From: Adiantum capillus-veneris
Taxonomy: Eukaryota; Streptophyta; Polypodiopsida; Polypodiales; Pteridaceae
Assembly: GCA_014529385.2 (NCBI GenBank)
Contig: CM043967.1
Coordinates: 12,737,001-12,801,000 of the forward strand
Direction: 5' to 3'
Length of the DNA stretch: 64,000 nt
Part shown: one piece after another, positions 33,604-46,861 of the stretch
Layout of the letters: every line of letters starts with the position of its first letter
How positions within the stretch are numbered: position 1 is the first letter of the stretch
Program-made: the position numbers and the translations under genes
The notes under the pieces: generated by a model
The model's database searches: none
What the model was told of the DNA's origin: nothing
Seen by the model: the letters and a program-made list of their open reading frames with translations, nothing else

Positions 33604-36600
33604 TTAAATTCCACCCTCTAAGATTTCTTTAGGATTAATCGAAGGCTTGTCAAGAATACTCCAAACTCGGTGTGACACCATATTTCCCATTGCTTTACAA
33701 TCCACTAGAGCTATGCATCTCATGCTAGCTCTTTCACAATTTATCACAACTACAATCCTTGTTGGTGGAACTAAAGAAGAGATTTTCTTGCTTTGATCTT
33801 GATTACTTATAGGATCTTGCCTTTCTTCCATGAATTTCTTGCCGTTGTTAGTGGGTCACCGCAAAAGACAATGCAACATAGATGTTTGAGCAATAACATA
33901 CCTGATGTATCGACGCAGGGAGTCGACCCTGTCAAAGCACAAAGACTGCAAAGGCCTGTCAAGCACAACAGAATGTCACAGTGAGCTAATAATCAAAATC
34001 ATCAAATTAGGATCAATAGGTAGATAAGCTCATTATTCAACCTACTTGCATAATTGGGCATTTCTATAAGCAAATAGACTTGTAATGCAATGAAAAAAAA
34101 GGGGCGGATTATACTACCATAGACCACCTACTTCGGTTGTTAGAACATCATTCTAAGCATGTGAAAAATTGCAACCCATCAATCTGAAGGTGCTAAAAAT
34201 ATTTTGAAAGGCATGTAATAACATGGCATTGCCCCTTTAGCCATTCTCCACTGAAAATCTATGCAAAAAAATACTTCAACTCAACCACTTAAAACATAGA
34301 TTGAGCATCCAAAAAGCCCAACAATGTAAGCAATCAAAGAGGAGTGAAAGTAGAGGAGATTTTCAATGTGCAATTGGAATTAGAGATAGACAATTTGGAT
34401 GAGAGAAACCCTTTATTGAAATCATTGGATAAGCTCTTTGTTACAACACATTGCTTCTTCTAAAATATTGACCTTTACAAAATGCTAAGCTCACTTATAT
34501 ACCTAGGGATTGAGAAAAATTATTGTACAAGACTCTGAGTTTGCAAATGGCTTTAAAATGATTGCAAATTAGAAATTTGTGAACCCCTTAATGAAATGTT
34601 CGATCGAAATTTTACAAAGAATAAGAAATATAGAGACTCCAAATCTTTTCACTAATGCTGCAAAATTTATGACTTTCCAAAAAATCAATTGCCATTTTAG
34701 ATTTGGTGTTGCCATGCCATCGCATTCACCCCCTCCTTGTTTGATGATCCATCGAGGGTTTAGTGATGAGGTTTTTTCTCAGCTAGTTACTTGAAGGCAT
34801 TCTTGAATCTATCGATTTTCTTGCCTAATTCTTCTCGATTGATGATAGAATGGAAGGGATTGGTAGATAGCTAGGCTAACTAGTAGGCATACCTTGCTTG
34901 TAAATGTGTTGAAACGGGATTGAATATGGCACGTCCAAATTTGAAAAAGCCAAACCCTATGATGAAGGCTTCTTCAAATGTGAGGAAGTAGCGAGAAGTT
35001 AGGAACTAAAGTCTAGAAAAAAATTCCCATTAAAATACTCTTTTAGGGGCTCTCCTTCAAATCCCAACAAATGCCTTTTCTACCTCCAAGAAACACTATC
35101 CATGGATACCATGTTTGTTGTGCATCCATGAATTCCTCAATCATAGTTACTAGCATGCCTGCATTCTTGCACAATATTTGAAATGTCAAGTTTGAGAAAT
35201 CTCTAGTAAGACAAATGGTGTCCTTGAGCATATTTAGCATTTATTGCTCACTTGGCATCGCATGAGAGGGTGGACTTGCCAATATTGGATAGTTAAGCAC
35301 TAATTTATTTCTAGATCTCCAAGCATGAAATGAAGTCTATGTCCTCTTGCATGCAAGGGAACAATAGGTAGAATCAATTCTAATAGGTTATGGAGCATTC
35401 ATGTAGACAAGCTCATCCCTAGGCCTTTTTTGTAGCCACTAAGTCCTCCACTTTAGTTGATTGGCTAGGATGATTTCCACCTTTTCAATTTTCACGACTA
35501 CACCTTAATAATCCCTATGCATATTCAATGCAAGTGTTGGTAGCATTTTTCTTCTATATAGGATGACCCAATGCAAGTATTTGGCTCTCCTCTTCCTCAA
35601 TCCATCTCTTAAAATCCATGGTGGATGGACACTCTTCTTTAGCATGTTCTTCAAAGTCCATTTCTCTTTCTAAAATAGGATCTCCTTCACCCATGTCTCA
35701 TGTATCCCTTGGAGAGTCATAGATTCCAAGACCTAAGTTGATTGAGATGGTCTCTATAGGTGGCTTTTGAAGCTTGAGGTCTTCTATCATAGAGTCTTTA
35801 GCCATCGTTCGGTAGTACAGATATTCACTCTATTTTTCCTTATTGAGCAACAAAGCTTTTGGTGCAACAACTTTTTCTTGAGCTTTTCATCTTTTTTAGC
35901 CCACAATGGCTTTGAATCTTGTAAGAAGGGTGTTCCTTTGTAGCTTCTCATTATCTAACTACTCCGGTAAGTTGATGATATCTATTGAGTAGGTTGTTGG
36001 TGTAGTTAAAGTAGCTAAGGTGGATGTATCGATGTGATTTTCTAGGAGTTTGGAGAGAGCATGTCCAGTAGATTTGTTCCTTGATTCCAAATGCTTCATG
36101 TTTTTGGTCATATCAACCATCTTATTTTCCAATTTTGAAATCCCCACTTGGATCTATGATTTATGCTCCATAATTTTGTCCCTAGCTTCCTCAACATAAT
36201 TTAGTTGTTGTTGGAGATCTGTATTTCTCTTTTGTAGGTATGTAATGGCTAGAGTTCTAATTTCTAGGTTTTTGGGGAGCTTGATAGCATAGCTTACTAC
36301 TAGATTGTAAGTCTAATTTCTCTCAAGCAAAGCTACTTACAAGCTATCCATAGACATTTGCCAATGTCAAAGTCTCCTATGATAATAGGCAGTTTCCTAT
36401 CCAGGCTTTCTTGTTGCTCCTTCCTTCTTGATCAGCTTCATCATGTTCTTTTTCTTTTTCCTTATCTTTGCCTTGGTCTTTGGAAACACCTTTTTGGCTT
36501 GATTTGCATTCTTTTTGTTTGTCTTTTCCTCGAGAATCTAGTCATCTAGAGCTCTCCTTGCTTAGAACCCCTAGTCTTATCAAACACACCATCTTTTGGA

Positions 36601-36760
36601 GTTTGTGGGTCTACCTTTTCATTTTCCTTTGGTTGCATAAAGGCGGAAGGTTTAAATTTATCCCTTCTTGAACTACTTTTTGTCTTCAGCATTGCATCCT
36701 CCTTTTCAAGCTCTTTCTCAGGCTCCTCTTATCTTAGTGGTGGTGGTTGTAACGATGATG
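33604..36760 (-). pseudogene. Degenerate gag-protease-like region
   Basis: Minus-strand fragments in gag-to-protease order. A Lys/Glu-rich charged stretch lies at about 36700-36370, then a coiled-coil-like segment at 36147-35959 (ISKLENKMVDMTKNMKHLES). A MDFKRWIEEEESQI segment lies near 35600, and a possible protease strand at about 33720-33660 (CIALVDCKAMGNMVSHRVW, where DTGA would be expected). Stops are frequent. No RT or integrase was found. Assignment to an LTR element rests on order and weak motifs only. Confidence 0.35.
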
Positions 36761-36781
36761 ATGGAGCCTTTAAGAGGTGAT

Positions 36782-37456
36782 TGTAATGGAAATGGTCTAT
36801 GAACTTTGAGATTAGTGGAATTAGGAGAATTAGAGACAGCATTCTTGTGAGACTACTTTGAGAACATAGAGGGTGAACTTATTTAGCAGTAGCAACTTAT
36901 ACTTAAGTAACTTGGCATGAACAATACTTTTGCAAGAGAGAGAGTTTAGAGAACTTGACAACAATTGAGGATCGGATTTATGTGGACCCGGTCCCCCCTC
37001 CAATAGGCTTTTGTATTATAGATTCTCCCATCAAGAGAGAGACTTGGTACAATACAATCTTTGTGTTCCTTGTTATCTAGGTGATGCAATGAAGATGGCA
37101 AGCTTCATACATCACGAGCATAACATAGACTTTGTGAAAATCATTAACCATCCCCAGCCTCAGTCCCAAGGCCTCAAACACCTTCAAAGGTGGAGAGAGC
37201 TAGCGGGGAATGAGGGTAGGGAAGAGGAGGAAGAAACATTCAAAAGAGAAAGAAATAGTTCCTCACTTATCATCACTCTTCTTGCTTAGCATACATAACA
37301 GCATAGTAATGAAGATGGAGAAGATGGCAAGCTTAAGCATTGGAGCATGGTTCTTGGTTGGATTTGCATTCCATAGCCAAGAGTGTTGGTGTAGGCTCTC
37401 AACTTCTCTACAAGCTTGGAGAAGGAGATGGAGCTTTCCCACTTTGCAACTCACAC

Positions 37457-37502
<46 letters not shown>

Positions 37503-38285
37503 AGAGTATACCCCCCCAGCTAGCCCCCTCCTTGCTTTGGTCGACCCCCTCTTCTAGCACTAGTTGGCACTTGATTGGACCTCCTCAAGCTTGGCCAATC
37601 GCATGCTTAGTGCATACCAAGCAACAAGGGTAGCCTTGGGACAAGTGTCCCCCTTTCCCCTTTGAGAGAGAGGACTTGATAAATGCATAAACAATTAATT
37701 AAATTAACTAAATTATCATTGGACCCCTTGGGAGGCCAACCAATACGCTTTAGGCACACTATGAGGGCAACATGAAGAGGAGCTTGACAAGTGTCCTATT
37801 TGCTTTCTTTGTACCAAGCTTGCCTTGTGTGAGGGTGTGTGTGTTCTCTCTCTAGCTCCTACAAAGAGGGCTTTCCCCCTCATGAGTAGGGATCATGTTG
37901 AATTTGTGGAACACCTCAAGCACCTCAAGCACCTTAGTCAGCAAGCACCTCAAGCACCTTTGTCAGCAAGCACGACAAGCACCTCAAGCTTGGGCCGGGT
38001 TCCCACCTCAAGCACAATCCTAGCTTGCCTGAGGTCAAAGGAATTTTAACACTAACCATTATGTTACTGAAGCTAACCCTAAGGTCTTTAAGCTCCATTA
38101 GCTAGCCTTGCTCTTTGAAAGATCATCTCTCATTTGGACCCCTTTACCATTTGGCCCCGTGTTGAGATAGACCCATAAGCACATGTCTATATTCTAACCC
38201 TTGTTCCTGTCTATTCTCCCACATTAAATGATCATTTTAATATGAGAAAATCATTTGGGTTGGTTAGATATTAGATTTTATGACA
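36782..38285 (-). repeat. 3' LTR of chromovirus A
   Basis: About 1.5 kb, TGTAATGG...TGACA in + orientation. It contains a GA microsatellite (37460-37499) and an AAGCACCTC minisatellite (about 37912-37988). The minus-strand start TGTCATAAAATC abuts the polypurine tract. Confidence 0.82.
37912..37988 (+). repeat. AAGCACCTC minisatellite inside the A LTR
   Basis: Irregular tandem copies of CACCTCAAG and CACCTTAGTCAGCAAG. The same array, differently expanded, occurs in the LTR copy at about 44590-44708, and it is absent from the solo LTR at 1249-2342. Confidence 0.75.
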
Positions 38286-38300
38286 TTACCTCTCTCTTGA
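38286..38300 (-). promoter_or_regulatory. Polypurine tract of chromovirus A
   Basis: Minus-strand TCAAGAGAGAGGTAA lies directly before the LTR start TGTCATAAAA and just after GAGGACGACTATAAT, the wording usual at this position in plant chromoviruses. Confidence 0.8.
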
Positions 38301-38641
38301 AATTATAGTCGTCCTCAACTATGAGGTAGAAGAGATAAATCCTTAGTCATTAGTCAATGTTTCTTAGTGGGTGAGGATCCCTTTTTACCCTACGACATCA
38401 TTCCAAGATGGATGACTAATCCATTTGGTGCTTGGGACATGTAGCTGCCGCAAGCATGTCTGCTCTTTAGTCCATTTCATTTTCCCAAGTAGAGTGACAA
38501 ATTCTTCTTGGTGTTTGAGAGACGTCGTCAACACAAACATGATTCTAAGCATGCATACTACTTAAATTCGTCCACAAGAAAAAGAGAATTAGTCTTATAA
38601 GACAAAAACATTGGTCATTTAAAAGAAATTTGTACATTTGC

Positions 38642-39800
38642 TTACTCTAATGTAGCATTGTAAGCATTGACAAGGTTCATGCTATCCTTAAGTTGTATTC
38701 CTTGGATCCATCTAGCATCTTCAAAAGGATAATTTTTGAACTTAATAAGATACCATCGAATAATCTTACCATGTTGTAGTACCTTGTCTTCATGCCCGCG
38801 GGATAGCTTTGGGTTGTAGCACCTCTTCTTGGTCTTTGATTTTGGGAGGGTCTTCAATAATTGGTTCACTTGGTGGCTCTCCTTTGTAGGGCTTAAGTAG
38901 GCTCACATGAAAAGCATTGTGTATGAGCCAATGGTTGGGCAGCTTGAGCTGATAATCCCTCTCATTGATTGGCTTCAAGATTTGAAAGGGACCATAGTAT
39001 CTTTTTGCTAGTTTAGCATAATACTTTTGATGGCCCGCTAGATTTTTGCTGTTGTTTGCCTCAATCGAGCCTTGGGAAACTTAAGTAAGACCCAATCATT
39101 TCCTTAAAACGTTCAGGCCCTTCTGTGCTTGTCAGCAGCAGCTTTTTGCCTTTGTTGAGAGATGGATATAGCCTCCTTAATCTTTTGGAAAGATTCATGT
39201 AGGTCACGGCTATACTCATCGACAACAAAGATCTTCCCGTGTACTTTAAGTAGCCAGGGATTTTTAGTTCTTCCCTCTATGATTTCAAAAGGTGCTTTTC
39301 CTGTAGAAGTATGGACAGCATTGTTGTACGCATACTCTATAAGAGGTAAGTACTATTCCCCTTTTATGAGCATTGATCTACTTCTATAACATAAGTCTTC
39401 AGTAGATTGAGTATTGTAAGATTGGCTATCTCACTTTGGCCATCCGTTTTTGGGTGATAGGCCGAAGAGAAATTCAATCTTGTACCTAGATTTTCAAAGA
39501 GACCTTTCCAAAAATTACTGGTCTTTCTAGGATCTCTATCTGACACGATGGATGTTGGCAATTCATGGTGTTTGAAAATTTGAGATATGAAGAGAGTTGC
39601 CATTTGGTGTACCTTACTAGTCTTTTTGATAGGAATAAAGTGTGCTTGCCTACTAAACCTGTCGACTATTGTCTATATCCCTGTATTCCCATGGATAGAC
39701 TTGGGTAATCCAAAGATAAAATCCATGGATATACTCTCCCATGGTCAACTAGGGATTGGCAATGGCTAGAGTAATCCAGGTTGCTTCCCTCTATCATACT
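38642..39800 (-). pseudogene. Chromovirus A integrase with chromodomain
   Basis: Minus-strand pieces. The catalytic core part IVSDRDPRKTSNFWKGLF and YHPKTDGQSE (about 39550-39430) carries the second Asp and the Glu region. The C-terminal LPNHWLIHNAFHVSLLKPY segment lies near 38920. A chromodomain of the type RWYLIKFKNYPFEDARW lies near 38730. The chromodomain is the hallmark of chromoviruses and is thought to guide integration into particular chromatin. Several stops and frame shifts separate the parts. Confidence 0.8.
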
Positions 39801-40147
39801 TAGTTTTTTGTCATACCACACATTTTGAAACATACCCTTGTATATCCACTTTCATGGTAGGCCAATAGAATTACATCTCTACTCCTCAAAGAGTAGGTTG
39901 AATGCCTCTATGCCCCGCATAGTAAGGAGCATGAGATTCATACACAACTTTCTCACACGAAGGGAGTGGGTAACACATAGCCTATAGCCATGGAAAAGAT
40001 AACCATCCTGCAAGGTGAATGGTTCCTCTTTCTTCCCCAAGCAAGGGCTGACATTATAACTTTAAATTCAGGGTCAATAGCATACTCATTTATCATAGAA
40101 GATAGATCATTGTGAGTAGCTATAGACACCACATTAACTTTTGGTCG

Positions 40148-41589
40148 TCATGAAAGTGCATTGGCCACTTGATAGTGCTTACAAGCAATGTGAGCAATAT
40201 GAAAATAAAATTGCGAAAGAAAATTTTCCCACCTTTGTTTGTTGGAAAGCTTAATTTGCGTCATGAAGTACTTGCGACTTTGGTGGTCTGTTCGTAAATT
40301 AAATGGAGTCCCCAATAGATAGTGCTTCCATGTGTCTAGGGCATGTAGAATAGCTAAAAGCTCTTTTTTGTATATGCCCAAGACTTGTTCATTGGCATTG
40401 AGCCTTCGGCTCTCATATGCTATGGCATGCCCTTCTTGAAGCAAGACTGCTCCAATGCAATCACCACAAGAATCACATTGGACCTCAAATGGCTTTGAGA
40501 GATCCAGAAGCATAAGGACTAGTTGGGAGGTAAGCTTCTCTCTGAGTTTTTCAAAAGCATTTTTCTCCTTAGCAGTCCATGAGTACTTAACATTGTACTT
40601 TGTTAAGTCATGTAATGGTCCTGGTATTTGAGAGAATTTTGGTATGAAGTGTCTATAGTATTCACACATACCAATAAAGCTTCCTAGCGGATGTAGATTC
40701 TTTGGGTTAGGCCATGCTTTTATTACCTCCAACTTTGATGGATCCATATGGATACAATCTTGAGAGATAATATGACCTAAGTATTGAATCTCTTGAAGGA
40801 AGAATTTGCTTTTCTTTTAATTGATAAAAAGCTTGTTTTCCCTCAAAGCTTGAAAAATCACTTGGAGATGCTGCTTGCGCTCCTCCAAGGACTTGCAGTA
40901 GATGATGATATCATCAAAGAGCACTCCAATGAATTTGCAGTAGGGTCTGAAAATTTTCTCAATTAAACGATTGAACGAGGTTGGTGCATTCGTCAAGCCA
41001 AAGGCATGACTAGATATTCATAAAGACCAAACGTTGTACGAAACACGGTCTTTAGGATATCTTCATTCACTATCCTTATTTGATGATAGCCACTTTTAAG
41101 GTCAATCCTATTGAAGTGGGTAGAACCTCGTAGCTTATCAAACAGATCTTCTACCCGAGGTACGGGAAATCTGTTTTTGATAGTGATATGGTTTAGTGCT
41201 CGATACTCCACACACATGCGGAACGTACCATCTTTCTTTTGCACTAGAAGGACTGGAGAACAAAAGGGAGAGAAGCTAGGCCTCACCATCCCTTTGTCTA
41301 CCAATTCTTGCACTTGCCTCATGATCTTCTCTTGTTGAGCTTGGGAAACTTGATAAGGAGGATTGTTAGGCGGTGAGCTTGCTGGTAGGAGCTCAATTCG
41401 ATGGTCATCATCCCCTCCTTTTGGAGGTAAGTCCATAGGGATATCATCGATGAACACATCTTTGAGTCCTTTTAGAAAATTGGACAAGTCTAACTCTTCT
41501 TGATTCCTACCATTTACATTTGATAAAAAATAAGGACCTTTTAGGGACTCTTTGACAAAAATCATGTACTCAAAAACTGAGCTTTTCAT
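40148..41589 (-). pseudogene. Chromovirus A reverse transcriptase and RNase H
   Basis: RT N-terminus at 41589-40993 ([30 protein letters not shown], and a degraded MPFGL motif). The catalytic motif reads LFDD near 40912 (usual Y/F-x-D-D, first residue changed). The RT thumb and RNase H are in an open 199-codon frame, 40747-40148 (FIGMCEYYRHFIPKF, QCDSCGDCIGAVLLQEGHAIAYESR, KELLAILHAL, LRTDH). A stop and a frame change lie between the two frames. The order agrees with Ty3/gypsy. Confidence 0.85.
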
Positions 41590-41707
41590 TGATTTGTCAA
41601 AAGCAGGAGAATTTACAAGTGGTATAGTACGTCAAGACTCATTAGCATCTATATACATGCTCTTTTCCCTGTAGGTGAAGTAGATTCTCCTTTCAAGGAA
41701 GGTAACA

Positions 41708-41975
41708 TTTAATGCACTAATAACTTGTGTGTAGCGGAAATTGGTAACATAGTGAGCATTTCATTAAGAACAAGTTCCTAATGAGCATTACGAAAATTGT
41801 GTGTAGCGGAAATTGGTAACATAGTGAGCATTTCATTAAGAACAAGTTCCTAATGAGCATAGAGAGAGTAACTTGTGTGTAGCGGAAATGCACTAATAAC
41901 TTGTGTGTAGCGGAAATTGGTAACATAGTGAGCATTTCATTAAGAACGAGTTCCTAATGAGCATAGAGAGAGTAC
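41708..41975 (+). repeat. Tandem array of an LTR-edge unit
   Basis: Three longer copies and one truncated copy of TGTGTAGCGGAAATTGGTAA-type sequence begin near 41727, 41799, 41875 (truncated) and 41902, with GAGCATTTCATTAAGAAC downstream. The unit corresponds to the GATAGCGGAATT...GTGAGCATTTT region near the edge of the solo LTR (about 1279-1316). Confidence 0.8.
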
Positions 41976-43044
41976 TTGATTGAGAAAGCAACATAGCAAT
42001 TCACACCTAGCTAATTTGGCATTCACAATACTTGAAAGAGAGAGAAATAGAACAATTGACAACAATTGAGGATCGGATTTACATGGAACCGGTTCCCCCT
42101 CCATAAAGGCTTTGTATTATAGCTTCTCCCATCAAAGGAGACTTTTTGTACAATACAATTCTTGTGTTCCTTGACAAAACTCGTTGGTGAAATGAAGATG
42201 GAAGCTTCATGCACCAAATGATGCTTGAAAATCACACCTAGTGTCCCTAGCCTCAGTCCCAAGACCTCACACACCTTCAAAAATGGTGAGAGCTAGCAGG
42301 GAATGAGGATAGATTGAGAGGAAGAAGAGGTATCTTACGAGAAAGAAGTATTCTCCTCACATAATCACTCTAATAGCATAGCTTAGCTTAGTAATTAGCA
42401 TGGTAGAGAAGATGAGCATGCCATTGAATCTTGGCTCTTGGTTGGATTTTCATTCCATAGCCAAGAGTTGTTGGTGTAGGCCTCTACTTCTCAATGCTTG
42501 GAGAAGGAGATGGAGTTCTTCTTGCACACATGAGTTGTGTGTGTGTGTGTGTGTGTGTGTAGCATTGTGTTATAGTAATATCTAGCCCTTCTCTCATCTT
42601 GGTCGACCCCTCTTGCTAAATGCTCATGCTGGCCTCCCATTGGCTCCTGTAAAGCTTAGCCAATCACAAATTAGAAGCATAGTTGATAGCCTTTTGACAA
42701 GTGTCCCCCTTTCCCCTTTTGTGAGAGCTTTAGGTATTTAATTAATTCATCTAGACTCTCATCGGACCTTTTTGTCTTCTGGACAATAAGAATTAGGCAA
42801 TCCATTGGGCTGTTGGATGCTCATTGGATCCCTTGGTAGACTGTCCAATAGTCTTCAAGGGAGCTTAATTTCTATTGGTTCTTTTATCAAGAATTTTTAA
42901 ATTTATTAGACTAAATTTACTCTAGCCTAATTCTCATTGGTCCACCTCTATGGCCATCCAATAGGATTTGAGGGGAGATTGGGGCAACTGGCTTACGAGC
43001 TTGACATGTGTCCAGTATTCCCTTTGTGTAAAGGGGGAGCCTTG

Positions 43045-43183
<139 letters not shown>

Positions 43184-43577
43184 TCTTGCTCATCCCCTAC
43201 AATATGGGCTCGCCCCCTCATTCCTAAGGATGTGGAAAGACTTTTTAGTCTTCCCATGACCATCCAATTTCCCCTTGCTTTCGCCTTTGGATAAAAGATT
43301 TAATTTTTGGAACCTTAGCCTATGGAAGTCTTAATGGAGGTGAACCTTAGGTCTTTTAAGCCCCATTAAAGCACATTGCTCTTTTGCAGGCCCCCTTTGG
43401 ATCCCTATTTTCCCTCCTTTGGATCCCTGACAAAGACTGTCTGGCAGCCTTACCAATATTCTAGCTTTTACTCTCCAGGTACTTCCCCATATTAAATGAT
43501 CAGTTTAACATGAGAAAATCATTTGGGAGTATTAGATATTATTTTTTATGACAAGGAACTTCATGTTGGCAGCCATG

Positions 43578-44961
43578 CGGTGGTAGCAAATTAACCATAA
43601 TACTTAAGTAACTTGGCATGAACAATACTTTTTCAAGACAGAGAGTTTAGAGAATTTGAGAATAGTTGAGGATTGGATTTATGTGAATCCGGTCCCCCCT
43701 CCAATAGGCTTTTGTATTATAGAGTCTCCCATCAAGAGAGAGACTTGGTACAATACAATCTTTGTGTTCCTTGTGACCTAGGTGATGCAATGAAGATGGA
43801 AAGCTTCATGCATCACGAGCATAACATAGACTTTGTGAAAATCATTAACCATCCCCAGCCTTAGTCCCAAGGTCTCAAACACCTTCAAAGGTGGAGAGAG
43901 CTAGCGTGGAATGAGGGTAGGGAAGAAGAAGAAGAAACGTTCATAGGAGAAAGAAATAGTTCCTCACTTATCATCACTCTTCTTGCTTAGCATACATAAT
44001 AGCATAGTAATGAAGATCGAGAAGATGGCAAGCTTAAGCATTGGAGCATGGCTCTTGGTTGGATTTCCATTCCGTAGCCAAGAGTGTTGGTGTAAGCTCT
44101 CAACTTCTCTACTAGCTTGGAGAAGGAGATGGAGCTCTTCCACTTTGCAACTCACACAATGAGTGTGTGTGTGTGGTGGGGGGGGGGGGTATACCCCCCA
44201 AGCTAGCCCCCTCCTTGCTTTGGTCCACCCCCTCTTCTAGCACTAGTTGGCACTTGATTGGACCTCCTCAAGCCCTGGCCAATCACATGCTTAGTGCATA
44301 TCAAGCAACAAGGGTAGCCTTGGGATAAGTGCCCCCCTTTTGGAGAGAGAGGACTTGATAAATGCATAAACAATTGATTAAATTAACTAAATTATCATTG
44401 GACCCCTTGGGAGGCCAACCAATAGGCTTTAGGCACACTATGAGGGAAACATGAAGAGGAGCTTGACAAGTGTCCTATTTGCTTTCTTTGTACCAAGCTT
44501 GCCTTGTGTGAGGGTGTGAGTGTTCTCTCTCTAGCTCCTACAAAGAGGGTTGGCCCCCTCATGAGTAGGGATCATGTTGACTTTGTGGAATACCTTAAGC
44601 ACCTTAGTCATGGAGCACCTTAGCACCTTAGTGATTAAGCACCTTAGTCAACAAGCATGACAAGCACCTCAAGCACCTTAGTCAGCAAGCACGACAAGCA
44701 CCTCAAGCTTGGGATGGGTTCCCACCTCAAGCACAATCCTAGCTTGCCTAAGGTCAAGGGACTTTAAACACTAACCATTGGAGTTCTTTAATGAAGCTAA
44801 CCCTAAGGTCTTTGAGCTCCATTAGCTAGCCTTGCTCTTTGACATATCATCTCTCATTTGTACCCCTTTACCATTGGCCGCGTGTTGAGATAGACCCTTA
44901 CACACATGTCTATATTCTAACCCTTGTTCCCGTCTATTCTCCCACATTAAATGATCAGTTT
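43578..44961 (-). repeat. Third LTR copy of family A, truncated
   Basis: Homology begins at GGTAGCAA and runs to ATTAAATGATCAGTTT, where it stops short of the TTATGACA end. It is clearly closer to the left LTR of element A than to the adjacent copy (shared AGCTAGCCCCCTCCTTGC and the AAGCACCTC array). It may be the original 5' LTR of element A, displaced by the copy at 41708-43553. Confidence 0.65.
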
Positions 44962-46479
44962 GGCTTCATTATGAATTGTCTTTAAATGTGAAGTTTTCCT
45001 TATCATCTTCAATGTAATTGTATCATTATCCAAGGGCTGGGTGCTACCAAGTTGTATGTCCCCTTCATGATGAAGCAAAGATTCCATGATCAATTCTTTT
45101 ATAATTGTATCCACAATGGCTCTCCATGTTTCTTGATGATGGTAGCTTACCCATCATATTATGACATTGTGTGCAAACCTATCATCCAAAAAGGATCTCG
45201 ACAAATCTATTGTCGACATCAAGAAAACCACCCATAGAATATCGCAAACTTGTGCCACATGTGGTACTGGCAAGCTCACAAAAGTAAAAAGGAGTGACCA
45301 AATGGTCATGAGATAATAGGCTCTCATGTAATCCATACCCCATGGTGGTAGCAAGAAGTATTTGTCAAGTTGAATCCTTTTAAGCCACTCTATCCTTGTA
45401 GTTCTCTCTAGATCCCCCAAATTATTATGGGATAATGGTAGTCTAAATGGTCCTCCCCTGCTTGTCCATAAACTTTCTTGTCAAAAATAGAAAGGTGGAT
45501 TTACCAATCATTTCTTTGTGAGGAAGCATGCTTCATGGGAAGCCAAATCCATAAACATATTGATCTGTATTTCAATCGTTCCTTTTGCTTTTGTGAGCCA
45601 GGTTGGTTGGTTTCTATCGCTATTAGAGGGTGTCATAAAAAATGGCTGACCAAAGTCTTTGCTTGTAGTCCTTATTCATTCTCCCCACCTCCTAATGGGA
45701 GCCTATCATGAGAACATGGTGCTAAATGGGAGCATGTGCATGGGATTTAAATTCGTGTCTATGCATAACCCTGATTGGCTCTACCATGTTGTCACAGTCA
45801 ATGCAAGTGGTAACAATAAGCTACACAAGACGAGGGTCTTGAGCAATGTGGGTTTTCTTTTCAATGAGTTTTTCCTACATAAGGATTGTACTCCAAAGAT
45901 CAAATTTTGCAACAATTGTGCTCTATCCTTAATAAAAATCTGATGGCAATGGATGATGGCGAGGTTGATTTTATGGATAACAATTGCTTTGGCTTGGGTA
46001 TGCATAATTGTGTTAAGAAGAGCCTTTAGTATCCATATTTGTCTGGTTGCTTACATGCTCATGCATGCATCTTGTTGAAGTTTTTTCCCTTAGTTGACGT
46101 GTTACTGTAGTTTGCTTTGGATAAGGGTAATCACTTGGAGAAAAAGAGATGTTTAATATCCTTTCAAGGTTCGTAAAGTGAGAGTGTTGGTATCCCAAAT
46201 TGGAATAACTTTGTATGTTCTAATCCATGGTTTTCCTAGTATCATTCTTCTCCTAGCTCTACATTTGCTAGCACAAAGAACAAATCTTGGCAATTTATCC
46301 TAGCTACAATGACATTTGTATGAATTATGTGCCAAGGGCTCCCCAAGGGTTTTGCACATATAAAATAGCTCCATAGTTTTTACTATCATCTGTAAGTAGG
46401 TTGAGTAATTGATGACGTTGACTCTAGCACGTGTATCCACCAAAGCTCTTATTGTATAAGTTGTAGGTGAGCTAGAATG
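44962..46479. other. Intergenic DNA, no gene recognised
   Basis: No family was recognised on either strand. Frames of 60-94 codons occur on both strands without motifs. Confidence 0.5.
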
Positions 46480-46508
46480 TGTTCTCTTGCAACCCTAAAT
46501 CTAATAGT

Positions 46509-46520
46509 TGGTTTCAGAGC
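46509..46520 (+). promoter_or_regulatory. Primer binding site of element C
   Basis: TGGTTTCAGAGC, one base different from the usual tRNA-Met complement, sits just after the LTR end and about 340 bp before the gag start. Confidence 0.75.
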
Positions 46521-46861
46521 AGGTTGCATCCTCCCGAGCTTAGTCGCCAGCAGCTCCAACAGACGCCTGCTCACTTTCTCCAATTTTTGCGAGCGTCAGC
46601 AGGTTGACAAACACTTTGAGATTTCTTGAAGAGCTCTATCTACTCAGAATTTTCATTTGGTCTCATTTCGGCCTCCGTTTCCACTACATGCAGTACTGCG
46701 CATGTAATTTCATCATTTTTTTGTGCAGAATTTATGTGAATGCCATATTTTGCATAACATGTCCCTTACAGTCTTCTATGGTTTATGTTATATAGCACAT
46801 GTTGTTCCCACTTTGTTTCTCCTCTTTTTTGGCAGTTTTCACATGAGGTGCCGCATTTGCC

